This document shows, piece after piece, positions 22,929-34,518 of a stretch of 64,000 nt of DNA. The stretch spans positions 28,459 to 92,458 of the forward strand of contig JAJOHG010000109.1 of NCBI GenBank assembly GCA_021029095.1. Direction: 5' to 3'. Source of the stretch: Phellopilus nigrolimitatus. Lineage: Eukaryota > Basidiomycota > Agaricomycetes > Hymenochaetales > Hymenochaetaceae. Position 1 is the stretch's first letter; the number at the start of each line of letters is the position of its first letter. The position numbers and the translations under genes are program-made. The notes under the pieces were generated by a model. That model was given only the letters and a program-made list of their open reading frames with translations. It was not told where the DNA came from and did not search any database.

Positions 22929-24116
22929 TAGAGTGTACCACGAGTAGAACCGCGGGTTGACAGTCACGGAGTCCAGCGTGCGCTCCTCTCATGCAGCTCC
23001 TCGCAACAGCAGCTTGCTGGCGAGTACCACCACGGCTATTTCACGCAGTGTGGATGAAACCTGATCGTTCGCGCCGCACCGTGCGCCGCGAAGCTTCGCC
23101 GTCCCCATCTTCAAGCGAGCGCCAGCGCTATGCCGGTTTCCCAGTCCATGCCCGTCGTCGCTTCCGTGCATGACCTCGCTCTCGTGGACATGAAAGAGCT
23201 GCAGGCGCAGACTCAGACGCAACTCCCTGCTCGGTGAGAAATGGCAGATGCCCGACGGTCTCCACCCCGATGGCGCTCACACCGACCGTGACCTCTTCCA
23301 GCAGCGCCCATGCAGCCAGCAGCGCCTACCACAGAACCTCGCATACGCGTACGTGGATGGCGCCGTAAGTGCGACGTACGGGAGCGTGAAGGCCTTTGCA
23401 GCAGAAACCGCAGCGGCGGGTGTGGCGGCGTCTGCGGGTGCGGATGCAAACATGGACAGCTCGGGCTCAAGTGGGCGGCGGCGTACGTGTGACGAGCTGC
23501 AGACTCAGCATGGTGCGTCCCCGCTCTCCTATGCGATCCTCAAGACGTCCAATGCATCGCCCGCGTTCCAGAGCGTGCCGTTGCCGCGTGTGGCGAAGAC
23601 GTGCACGCCCGCCCGCTCGCTGCCCGTGCAGCAGGAGCCGGACGAGTACGAGCAGCGATAGCAACAACAGACAGCCCCGCGTTAGCGCGCAAGCGCCGAC
23701 TCTGTCTTCCGACTTGAACCCGAGAAAGGATATCGAGCACGATGCCGAGGGCACGCTCGTCGACCTTGGCGACGGCGATAAGGACAACGACTCAAGGGCG
23801 CACGAGGGCGACTCGACGGAGGGCGAAAACTCGCGTACCCCGCGCTCGCCGTCGAGCATGCTTTTCGAGCAGGAACATGTGGCACACGGCATCCACGAAG
23901 TCATACAGCCCGATGAGAGCGTCAAGTTTGGTGCCCAAGCGAGCAGCAAGAGCTTCAACTCTGCCGACTTCCCTGCATACGAATCTGCAGTCCGGGTCGT
24001 GTCACGGGTTTCCACGGATACCTGTATCTTACAAAGTACAAAAGCAAATTTTCTGAAACTCCAGGGACACTCGGTGCAATCATGTATTAACCCACTGAAA
24101 CACCCAATATGGTCCC
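22929..24116. other. GC-rich island of unknown origin between the duplicated units
   Basis: About 1.2 kb of distinctly GC/CpG-rich sequence between unit B and unit C, absent after unit C. Frames on both strands stay open for long distances (137 aa at 23248-23661; a frame open 23396-24307; 270 aa on the minus strand), as GC-rich DNA permits. One plus-strand stretch, 23700-23990, has an ordinary acidic composition (TLVDLGDGDKDNDSRAHEG) and may be a remnant of a coding region. I recognise no domain, transposase or terminal repeats. Just after it, 24117-24150 resembles 29535-29565 downstream of unit C, so the island could be an insertion. Confidence 0.4.
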
Positions 24117-24451
24117 GAGTTGCTGTGGAAGCAAAATATAAAAGGTATCTCAAGGACCGGGGCTGTCTCAAGGACCGGTCCATGACTACGGAGCTTTCGA
24201 AAAGCATATCAGGCTCTGAGGCCTTCCTGACCCTTTTCTTGCACATGTTGCTGAGACGGAGTAGCAAGCACGTGCGCATAGATGCCAGCTCACAGGAAAT
24301 TGTTTAGGGCCGGTCCGAGCGAACTGAATCTTGTCGGGATAGCAAATGTACGATATGTGTTTGTTATACACAACATTTTGCAAAAATGAAAGGTCACTTT
24401 AGTCTAGCGGTTAAGCGTGCGTTTAGTTTGAGAAGAAGGATGTGTGGCGCC

Positions 24452-26418
24452 TCAGATAGAAGATAGAACCCTGGCCTTCAACAATACTCGTTTGGTCTCC
24501 TTTTCTGCGTCAAAGCCCGCAGCCCTTGGCACGATCTCGCGCAATCCCAAACCTATCGTGCATTTGATAGCAATGGCTTCTGTTGTATGTTCTTGGCCGT
24601 CGAGCACCATCGATTCGCTGTCATACAGCCTCCCGGGATCGACAACGAAGACTTCGAGATTCACCCAAAAACAACCTGTTACAACATTTTCTGCTACCCG
24701 AGACGCTTCTTCGATTATTCTTTTTTTCGCTGTCAGGACGCGAATGCTGTCAAGGAACGAACCCGGCGGATTTCCCCCGGCCAGGACGAATACTTCAAAA
24801 AGTCCTTCGCAGAGAACTTCCTGGGTCTGCCTGAAGGCTACGTTGAAGGAATCGAGTGTCCGATCGTAAGTATGCAGCAATGCTCTCCAGTGCAAGGCAA
24901 TCGCCGGTGATTCTCCATCTGTGTACGCTCAGTTATTTCTCATAAGGACATTGACAAATACTTACCAAAAAGCATTTGGTGATATGTTTCCTCCAGAAGA
25001 CGATAGCTGTCAGAATCCGCGGGAGTTCGACATTTCGTTGCCGGGGTATTTTCCTCTCTTAGTTTATTCCAGACTTTAGCGATTTCGGGTTCTGCCACAA
25101 AATGATTCTACGAGTGGCTTTTATAATAAAAACGTGCTTTGTCAAACTGACCATGCTTTTCCATCTCACAGACAGCTTCTTCCACGTCTTTTTGAGTCCG
25201 CGGCTGGAGACCGAAAAGCAAAGCCTTTATGGCCGAGTATACACAAAATGTTACCCAAGCTTGCAGAGCATCTTGCACGACAGCGTCAAAGTTCGGGTCT
25301 TCCGTCGTGAGGCTCGTAAAAGCTTTGTGGATTTCGCTTCCCAATGCCGTTCTCACTAGCTTTGTGACGGTTGTTTTGCCAAGTAAAACATCACTCCCCA
25401 ACGCGACGCTCGCCGACACGCCAAGGGCAATGCTAGGCGCCGTCCTTTCGCACGCCTCATCCTGCACTTTGTCCCACTTGTCCTGCACATTGAGGACGAG
25501 GGAGTCGATGCGCCCGTTCAACGCTGCGCACAGATCGACGACTTCCCTTTCGGAGCATTTGTTTGCCTTGTCAAGGAAGACCCGGCGGAGAATTTGCTCG
25601 TCTTCAGAATATAATTGAGTAGTGGACTCGCCGACAATCTGCCGCTGTTTCCTCTCGCACACTTCCACATCCTGCTTGACATTTATGTCAATGTCTTCCT
25701 TGCGTCCATGCATATCGACATCCGGTGAACAAGGATTTAAAACGTTTTCGTTAACATAGCGTACTTTGGCACTTGTTACCTCGTGAGGCGAGGCATCATT
25801 ACCCTTTATCGTTGCCGAAAGGTCGTTCGGGCTCTCCCTCCGATCAGATTGGTCTGTTTCCAACAGACTATCTTCTGAAGGGTTCAAACCGCCATCTTTC
25901 CGCGCTGAATCACAGTCCATACTACCTGCGAGGTCAAGCCCTGTCAACAGGCCATCCTTGGAATCTGAGGAAAATGCAATACCGATTTGGTTCGCTGGAA
26001 TGTCGCTAAACGACCTGGCTCCGTGAGACCGCTTTACGTTTGGTGTGTACTCGCCGATAGCATTCTTTACGCATCAGATAAGTTCGTCAGTCCCTCTTAA
26101 ATTTGGTATCTTTGGTTCACTCACGTCTGACTGTTGGTTTCCAGTCATTGCGTCAAGCTCATCAGCAACTCGCTTGCCATCGGCCGTGGAGGGAATGCGA
26201 GATTCCGAAATATGAAGCTCATCTAGCTCGGAAGAATTGGCTCGAACTGATTCAATGTCGTTCTTGATTTTCTGTTCTCTTGGGGAAAGTAGTTGCCTCC
26301 GTACAAGCCATAGCAGCAACCCGGGGAGAACCAACACACAGAGCAGTGCGTAAATCGATTTGTCCATTGGATAGTATGTCACGTCACCTTTGAAAGTGGC
26401 AGAAATATGCTCAATCAT
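24452..26418 (-). CDS. Membrane-anchored family protein, copy C
   Basis: Four exons (26125-26418, 25152-26064, 24966-25091, 24452-24918) join in phase to 599 residues. The N-terminal membrane segment (YALLCVLVLPGLLLWLVRR) matches copy B. A polar, acidic linker of about 140 residues encoded by the first half of exon 2 is missing from B. The conserved domain reads DEQILRRVFLDKANKCSERE, ALQAWVTFCVYSAIKALLFG, IAKVWNKLREEN, ALHWRALLHTYDR and TIGLGLREIVP. It is divergent to the HSPA12-like gene at 26742. Function unknown. It is the fullest member of the family here and probably shows the ancestral layout. Confidence 0.75.
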
Positions 26419-26741
26419 TATAGATATATCAGGAAAGAGAATTGATACACTACCTTGAACTTGGTAGGAAGTCCTGAAGAGCGATGGTCGAACAGTGGGT
26501 TGTATACGGTCGAACTGGCGCCCGCGGCCGTCTCTTCGGATGTTATGGGTGAGGCCTCCATGAGTTTTGATTTATGGACCACGCCTTTCATGCATGTAAG
26601 TGGCGATATTAGAAGTGTGCCCTTCGATCTCTTCGACTTCCAGCATAGTAGGTTTCGAAGGTGATGCCTCGAGGTTCTAAGATTTATAAGGGATCATCAC
26701 ACCGCTAGTGTCGGCCAGCCTGCAGCTCTTGCATTTCACCC
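26419..26741. promoter_or_regulatory. Bidirectional promoter of pair C
   Basis: 323 bp between divergent starts, matching 19928-20250 except for two base changes seen (CCATGGG to CCATGAG; TATAAAGG to TATAAGGG). The second change alters the TATA-like box on the ATPase side. Confidence 0.7.
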
Positions 26742-29234
26742 ATGTCTTCAGCAAAAATTCGCCCGCTGCGTCGCCAGCCGTTCAGGGGGAGTGAGATAGA
26801 CATTGTGATCGGTATTGACGTTGGAACAACCTTCAGTGGCGTCTCTTACGCCATCCGCACGCCTGGGGTAGAGCCAGAAGTACTGCCCGTTACGAGGTAT
26901 ATCGCATAACTAAAGCTATGAGTGCGTCTGACGTTAGCAAAGGTTTTCTGGCCTTTCTACGGGTGCCAGCAAGATTCCGTCTGTTATTTTCTACGATGAT
27001 AAACTTGAAACCAAAGCTATTGGCCTTAAGACTACTGGAGAATCTGTCCTTAATGAAGCAGAAGAGCATGGATGGTTTAAGGCTCGGCAGTGAGGCTAAT
27101 CCTGTATTCCACCGTGTCATGTTTTGCTAACGCATTCTTCAGCTTCAAGATGCATTTTCGACCGAGTGAAATGGCACTTCAGACAAATGGACTAGAGATC
27201 GGAACTTTACCTCTCGGAAAATCGGCTGAGGCGGTCATGGGCGATTTTTTACGCTATCTCCACGAGCAGACCGTCATATACATGAAGGAGTCTCACACGG
27301 ACCAAGCAATTAAATGGGACAAAGTTCTAGATCGTGCGGTTTTTATTCTGGGTCATCCCAATGGATGGACCGGACTACCGCAGCAGCGCTACCGCAACAG
27401 TGCAATTCTAGGCGGACTGATTCCTGATACCGCTGAGGGTCGAAAACGGGTGAAGTTCGTCACTGAAGGAGAAGCCAGCGCCTTGACTTGTCTATCAGGT
27501 GGGCTTGGTCCCGCTCACCTGGAGGTAGGAGCACGCATGGGCGCTGATTGGGCAATTAATCAAACGTCTGACATAACCAAACAGGTTGGCTTTCGGTTCG
27601 TCATTGCAGATGCGGGAGGAGGGACCTTGGACGTTAGCAGTTACGAGGTAACAAAATCAACCCCAGCGGAGTTCAAACAATGCGCACCGGCTGATTGTGA
27701 GGCTCACATTTTGTACTTTGCAAAACTCTAATGTGACTTTCGTTTTTGCTCTGAAGGCCGGTTCGCGGGCTCCCTATTTGTGAACAGAAGTGGCTTGGAG
27801 CTACTCAAGAGTATGATATTTTAACGTATAAATCTTAGAGAATGGCCAACTGATTATCTCCAGGAATTTTACAGAACTCGGAGTACGACCACGACGATGT
27901 TCTAGAAGATTTCATCAATGTTGGATTTGAGAAGGATACGAAAAGGGAGTTCGCTAAAGATTCTGAATACGGTTCGTTAAAAGTTGGTAATAGACGATTA
28001 AGGGACGACAACTTAGGCATTCGAAATGGATCTCTGCATCTAAACCGGTGAGCAAACTGCACTGGCTGTTGTGCAAATGACATCAATCTTTTTTAATAGT
28101 GATGAGCTATCAGAATGCTTCTCAATGTCCGTGACAGAGGCACTCGACTCAATCCAAAGTCAAGTAGTAAAAATAAGCAAAAATTATGAAACCATTGTGC
28201 GTAGCCCACCATTTTTTGCTCTCTACCAGACGTTCTTGACGTTGTTAAATTCGGAAGCCCGTTTGGCTAGTGGGAGGCTTTGCATCGAGTCCGTATCTTT
28301 TTGAGCGGCTGAAAGAATCTCTCGAGCCCGAAGGTGTCAGCTTGCAGCGACCGGACACTAACTTGTGAGTGTATTTATTTCGTGTGCGAGGCGTCAGAAA
28401 ATTGATGGATGAAAATAGGGAGAAGGCCGTCGCTAATGGCGCTGTCTTGCACTTTCTGGACAATCCGGTTACTTCAAGAGTTTGCCCAGCATCTTATGGG
28501 ACTACTTGTCTTATTCCTTTCATGCCCTTCCTTTCTAACCACCGGGAGCGGTCCGACCTTCTTCATGAAGGGATAAATGGAGTGCGTATTGGCCCTGTAT
28601 TCGACTGCATTGTTGAAAAGGTGAGTATTGCACGCGTTTATATACACGAATTCAATATAATAGTAGTTCGTACCAAATCTGTAACTCCCAGGGCACGCTA
28701 ATTGAAGAGGGGAGAATATTCAAGGAATCCTATACGCAAAATTTCTTTTTGGTGTCGAGTGCGAAGCAATATAAAACCAAAATCCTTACTTACGATGGAG
28801 ATCTGCCTCCTCCAAGGTGGTATAATGAAAACAAGCGTAAGCCCCTTCCATGGTTTCACATCAAGACAGCTTACATATCCAGCGTTGGCGCCGACAGATA
28901 AGTTCCGAACTTTGTGCGAGTTAGAGGCTGATCTGTCTGAAGTGTGTACCGAGTGGCCTCAGAACGCTTCTATGCCCGAAACTCTTGCCCGCTGGAGGGC
29001 ACTGTTCGAGATAGAGCTGAAGTTTGGCACAACGGAGCTCGAGGCTAGGATCAAATGGGAGGCAAATGTGTGTATCCCTTCTATCTTAAAGACAATAACT
29101 GACCGGTCGCATTCTCAGGGCGAGACGAAATAGTGAGTGCATCAAACTCCTCTCTTTGCCGGAAGTTTATCTTTAACTCTTATGCGCTAACTTACTTGTA
29201 TAGCGGACCCGTCACAATCGTCTATCCAGACTAG
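26742..29234 (+). CDS. HSPA12-like (Hsp70/actin-fold) ATPase, copy C
   Basis: Twelve exons with the same splice positions as copy B (26742-26896, 26943-27089, 27143-27696, 27757-27810, 27864-28047, 28100-28196, 28258-28364, 28419-28620, 28692-28836, 28898-29067, 29119-29132, 29204-29234) give 619 residues. It holds IGIDVGTTFSG, VIADAGGGTLD and VWLVGGFASS, so ATP binding should be intact. It differs from B by a longer N-terminus (extra basic residues before GIDVG), by four fewer codons in exon 10, and by many scattered substitutions. Both copies look functional. It shares the head-to-head promoter with membrane-anchored copy C. Confidence 0.85.
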
Positions 29235-29612
29235 GGTATCGGATTTCTCCTTGTATATCTACCCTGGTTGTCTGTCTGTACTAGTATGAATGTTTGTTAC
29301 ATGTCCGAGTCGGTGGCATAGGTTTAAACTATGGTTTCGTTGCCTAGCATGACTAGCGAAGACTGGCGAAACACTGATCGCAATACAACAAGATAGCCTG
29401 ACTCCTATAAGGAGGGGGAAGTAAAAGAAGTTCTCGACACGAAGTGTAGCATCCGAGTCAGTTATGTACGCATCGGCTTCAAGCTGGAGACAGGTGAGTG
29501 TTAGTAATTACACATTGATTACAGGCTTTACACGTCGCGCTGCTGTGGAAAGGAAATATAAAGAACATACAGGTAGACTACGTACTCTCTCAAACGGACA
29601 GAACTCTAGATT

Positions 29613-29918
29613 TCAACAGCATTTGTTCTTTTCCGACTCTTTGTCATTCGGATTTCTGTCCACTGTTGTCGCTGACACGATCCCGCATAGTCCCAAGCCT
29701 ATCACACACTTGACTGCTGCATGATCCTGATTGTCGAGCTCTATTAATCCGCTGTTGCACAGACTTTCGGGTTCGACGATGAAAACGTTTCGATTTATCA
29801 AGAAGCCTATCTTGACGGTTTCTGCCAACTCAGACGCGACTTTGGCTGCTCTGTCCCTCATTGTCTGGAAGCAAATGTTGTGTTTAAAGAAGGCGGTGGA
29901 ACCTTCCCCGTCAGGCAA
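29613..29918 (-). pseudogene. Decayed copy D of the membrane-anchored family
   Basis: A 101-codon minus-strand frame matches only the C-terminal end of copies A-C: RAAKVASELAETVKIGFLINRNVFIVEPESL and HAAVKCVIGLGLCGIV. Upstream exons are not found in order to 30200. The usual RVLLKAKV ending is replaced by a basic tail. It lies tail-to-tail with ATPase copy C, as copy C does with ATPase B, which points to a once longer array. Confidence 0.6.
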
Positions 29919-31327
29919 AAAAAGATGAAGTTTCCGCGTCGAATCGCTGGAGCTAAGTATGCTTATATTTCTTTGTAGGATGCACCAGGAACTGTCCCGT
30001 GTTGATGAACAAGCATGAAGTGATGGAAGTGAAAATCGAGAGTGTCGACAGTCCTCGTAAGTCTTGCTTCTGCTTTAGGGAAAACTTAACGGGTCGAGTT
30101 GAGATTCCTTCTCAGAGACACACGGGACCAGATTCAGGAGCCAATGATTACTGTCTTCTCAGGTTTGCTGAAATGAGAAAAGAGATTCTTAGCACTCAAG
30201 ATCGAAAAGATTAATTCGAGCTCGTTTGTTGGTGAGGACAAAAGCACATTGACGTGCTAATGAGAGAGGAAACTGTGAGCAAATAGAGATCAATGAGAAC
30301 CGCTGCTAACCGCTGCTGAGTACATAGAATCGCCGAAGTAGGCTTAAAGGCCGCATCCGCATTATTGTCGCCGGCGCGAGAAGGGCGACGAATATAGGTC
30401 TGGACTCTGCGGGCCGCAGCCGGTCGAAGGTGTGCGACGGTGGAAAACGTAACGGGCAGATGAGAGATAGCAGATGAGATCAGGATAGGAATCTCTACAG
30501 AGTAAAACAGGATTGCGACGAACGTGCCGCAGATCAAAGTGGATACGTGCAGAACATACGGAGAGAGGGCCGTGTGCAAGGGATTTGAAAGCATCCGACC
30601 TCCATTCGAAACGATGCTCAGATAGAGAGCGATCGACCAGCATGAGAGAAACTGTCTTGGATCCCGACAACAAAGAACAGAGATGAAGCAGCGATTTAGG
30701 TAGCGGCTCGGAGAGGGTCGGAAAAGAGGAAGAGATCAGAGTTCATCTTCGAATTCCGCACAGCGGAAACTGCGGCCAGCTCATCGTCGCAGTTTCTAAG
30801 CATAAGAGGCTAGGAATGGCGATGATCAGTGGCCAGCGTCTGAGGTCAACAAAATTCCTGTCGTCGCCGACGTTGTCGACAGCGAGCTCCCATCGCCACC
30901 ATTAGGCTGGCCGAGACCCGAGATTTGTCCGCCAAAGTAGTCCGAGCGTGGGAACGGCCTTCTGGAAGAAAAATGGAGAACGGGATACCTTCGAAATCGT
31001 CGCGGCGCGACATGGCGATGTTATCCACGTCGTAGGCGGTACGGAGAGATGTCGGTGTGCATATATGCGATGACGAATGAAAATATTGGAGTGGAGACCG
31101 TGCAAGTTGCAAAGAGAATAACCTACTCCGGTAATTGATGTGCATACATTTACATACGATGACGTTCCATATGACCAGTCACCACATACACTCACGTCCG
31201 CGATCCGTATTTACTCGCTCTTTCTCGACCGTTCTCTGTCTCTCCCAAACATCGATTGCGCCCTCCTTCCCACCTTTCCCTTTCACCACCACCTCCTCCA
31301 CCGCTTCCACCGCTCTAGTCCACCGCC
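29919..31327. other. Upstream region of the trehalose-6-phosphate synthase gene
   Basis: About 1.4 kb without a gene I can support. A minus-strand 127-codon frame at 30211-30594 contains hydrophobic stretches but no recognised domain or splice support. The last 150 nt are pyrimidine-rich and lead to a good ATG context (CCGCCATGG), consistent with a strong promoter and 5' UTR. Confidence 0.45.
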
Positions 31328-33398
31328 ATGGACGGCGACAGCAAGCCTCGTCTCATCGTTGTCTCCAACCGTCTGCCGGTCACAATGACCAAAGACAGTG
31401 CGGGCGAGTACCACTTCAAGATGTCCTCGGGTGGCCTCGTCTCCGCCCTCTCTGGCTGCAAGAAGTCCATGTCCTTCACCTGGATCGGATGGCCTGGCTT
31501 CTACATCCCCGTCAAGGACCGCCCGGTCGTCGATCGCCGCCTCATGGAAGAGTACTCTTGCCAGGCAGTCTACCTCGATGACGACCTCGCGGACCGCCAT
31601 TACAACGGCTTTTCCAACTCCATCCTCTGGCCACTCTTCCACTACCACCCCGGCGAGATGAACTTCGACGAGGAGAACTGGCTCGCCTACCGCCAGGCGA
31701 ACCTCAAATTCGCAGAGGTCGTGTCCTCGCTGCTCCACAGCGGAGACATGGTCTGGGTGCAGGATTATCATCTCATGCTCCTGCCCATGCTTCTTCGCAA
31801 TATCATTGAGAACGGCGACAAGAAGGGCGGACTTACTCGGCGAGAACTCAGCCGCATAACGGAAGGCATGGAGGACGATCTCAGCGGTCTTGAAGGAACA
31901 TCCATCTCGAATGTAAGAATTGGCTTCTTCCTGCATACGCCGTTCCCAAGTAGTGAGATCTATCGGTAAGCATCTTCTACCAAATAACTATCCCTCAACG
32001 GATATAGACCTTAAAACAGGATTCTTCCGGTTCGGCGAGAAATCCTTCTGGGTGTACTCTATTGTGACCTCATCGGTTTTCATACCTACGACTATGCACG
32101 GCATTTCCTCTCATCCTGCACGCGCATCCTCGGCGTACCGACGATGCCTAATGGTGTCGAATTCGAGGGTCGTCTCGCGCATGTCGGCACGTTCCCCATT
32201 GGTATCGATCCGAGCTCATTCCTCGACAACCTCGAGAAGGAAAGCGTCAAAAAGCGTATCGCCGATCTCGAGCAACGTTTCAGCGGCGTGAAACTCATCG
32301 TCGGCGTCGACCGCTTGGATTACATCAAGGGTGTCCCGCAGAAAATGCACGCGCTCGAGCTCTTCCTCACGCAGCACCCAGAGTGGATCGGAAAGGTGTG
32401 CATATATGCGCATATATTCGTCATTTCCAGTAATTTACAATATTGTAAAACTTCTAGGTCGTTCTCGTTCAGCTCGCTGTGCCTTCGCGGCAAGATGTCG
32501 AAGAGTATCAAAATCTGCGCTCAACAGTGAACGAGCTCGTGGGGCGGATCAACGGCCGCTTCGGTACTGTCGAGTTTATGCCGATCCATTTCATGCACAA
32601 AAGCCTGCAGTTCGACGAGCTTTGCGCGCTATATGCCGTGAGCGACGTGTGTCTCGTTAGCAGTACGCGCGACGGGATGAACCTGGTACGGGCTTAACGC
32701 TTCCCAAAATTAATTATCTTTATACTGAATTACGAAACTTCTGGACGTAAATTCTAGGTCTCTTACGAGTACGTCGCGTGCCAGCAGAAGCGTCAAGGAG
32801 CGATGATTCTCTCCGAATTCGCAGGCGCAGCGCAGAGTCTGAACGGATCCATCGTTGTCAATCCGTGGGACTCGCAGCAGGTAGCGAATGCGATCTATGA
32901 GGCAGTAACTATGGATGCCGACACGCGAGCAGAGAATCAGCGTAAGCTATTCAAGGTACGTTCAAATGTTTTATCGTTTTTCCTTTTAATTCTGCACCAT
33001 CGAATTAAAATACTAATATTTTTCCCCCGCCGATGCAGTACATTAAAAAATACTCTGCGGCGTTCTGGGGCACTTCCTTCGTCAACGAAATGACGAAGAT
33101 CCGCGCGAGCGGCGACGAGGCGAACATGTGCGAGCCGGCGAAGGAGGAGGCGCGGAATGCGGATATTGCAGGCAAGACTGTGCTGGTCAACAGCGATGAA
33201 ATTAAGGGCGTTAATGGCACAAATGATCCGGGTGTCGCGAGTATCAACGGCGTCAACGGCGTCAACGGTGTCAATGGCACCAAGGTCAATGGCGTCAGCG
33301 GCATGGCCAACGGAGTCGACAGCCACGCGAATGCGTTTGACGCGGTGGAGGGCCTGGCGAGTGGCGAACCGCAGGTTGCGATCTCGGCGTCGTCGTGA
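31328..33398 (+). CDS. TPS1: Trehalose-6-phosphate synthase (GT20)
   Basis: Five exons (31328-31965, 32020-32395, 32458-32685, 32758-32955, 33039-33398) give 599 residues. The enzyme transfers glucose from UDP-glucose to glucose-6-phosphate, the first step of trehalose synthesis, in the cytosol. Family motifs are intact: VVSNRLPVT at the start, SGGLVSAL, WPLFHYHPGE, VWVQDYHLMLLP, GFFLHTPFPSSEIYR, the donor-site GVDRLDYIKGVPQK, FMHKSL, and STRDGMNL-VSYEYVACQ. The synthase domain alone is present, with no phosphatase domain, as in yeast Tps1. The last exon adds a C-terminal extension of about 100 residues containing short VNG repeats (NGVNGVNGVNGTKVNGV), absent from the catalytic core and probably disordered. 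Confidence 0.97.
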
Positions 33399-34518
33399 TC
33401 TTACTGGATCTCGGCCCACACCGCTTGTTTCTGTTCGCTCACTAGCATTTACTGGTCCAAACGAAACACGAAACATGAACACAACGTCCGCAATTCACCG
33501 TTAACCACCACCTTGCACTTGACATATACATGAACAATTGAAATCCACCGAGGAGCGACCGGATCCCGCGTAGCGTATTCCCGCGTTGAGCCGTCTTCGA
33601 GAATCATATTAGATAACCTCTCCTCATCGGCCCTCTTCCTGGCCGCATCCTCCGCATGGTACGCATCATCTCTGTCCACCCTCCGTCATCACACCATCCA
33701 TCTCCATGTACCACACGAGGCCCTTTCTTGTTGTCGCCTGCACCTTCCCGCATTTTTTTGGCCCGTATCTTTCCCGTGTTCGGTTTTATACATATTTCGT
33801 GATGGGGCGCCTTGGACACTGGTGCGCGCAGATATTGTGTGTATGTACAGTACTTAGATTAAAACAAAAATAGTGGGGACGAAGAATAGAATATCGTGTT
33901 TGTGGCCTTGACTCTTGAAACGTTATGATAAACACCAGGAAGGGAGTTTTTGTTCTTATTTCTTCCAACTCTATGTTATAATATATCTACGGACTGGTTC
34001 GTCAGCTGGGATCAGGAATCCTGCGTCGGGCGAAATCATGTCTTTAATCATCTAAAGTTGAAGGATGTATTGTAATACAAGATAGATAGCGCCGGAACGT
34101 GACGGAAACATGGCAAAAAATCTAATGAAAGCGAACAAACACAGACAAAGGGGGGACAGAACGTTAAGGGAAGAACAATGGGTTCACTCGCGGTCAACCG
34201 CGTGCCGCGCATGCGGCAGTAAACAGTACAACAATTTGTGGCAGAGCAGCCACCTCATTTTCCTTTCGGATGCACAGATCCAGAGAGAAATTTCCGAGCC
34301 ACAAATACTGACAAACTCGCGAGAGTAGGCATATAACTGCGAACAGTGGTATGCAACTCAACACGTCGGCTTTCACATCCGACGTGCATATCGTACCACA
34401 CATATCCTACAATTTATTCTCTCTCATCTTCCCGTTCAATTAGACGTGAAGGTGAGAGCTCCCGCTCGTTAGACTTGCACTATGGTACCGCTGACATTTT
34501 CCTCGGCTTAGACCAGAC
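33399..34518. other. Intergenic stretch
   Basis: 3' flank of TPS1 and AT-rich spacer. Overlapping short ORFs have no motif. Confidence 0.45.

Noticed and set aside
23396..24307. 303-codon ORF as a gene
   Set aside because: Its first two thirds is Arg/Cys-rich shadow reading in GC-rich DNA. A competing 270-codon frame exists on the other strand, and no domain is present in either.
24389..24450. tRNA-like start with an A-box match (TAGTCTAGCGG at 24400-24410)
   Set aside because: No B box (GTTCRA) or cloverleaf follows within tRNA distance.
27083..27142. GC donor (CG/GCAGTG) in ATPase copy C where B has GTAGTG
   Set aside because: A shared GTGAGA/GTGAGG donor three bases later gives a better junction (RYFKM in B, RHFKM in C), so a canonical GT intron is preferred.
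29398..29420. Near-palindrome CTCCTATAAGGAG as a mobile-element end
   Set aside because: A single short palindrome with no second copy, target duplication or coding content nearby.
30211..30673. Minus-strand ORFs with hydrophobic stretches upstream of TPS1
   Set aside because: Two overlapping frames, no splice support, no recognised family. More likely chance ORFs in a GC-moderate promoter region.
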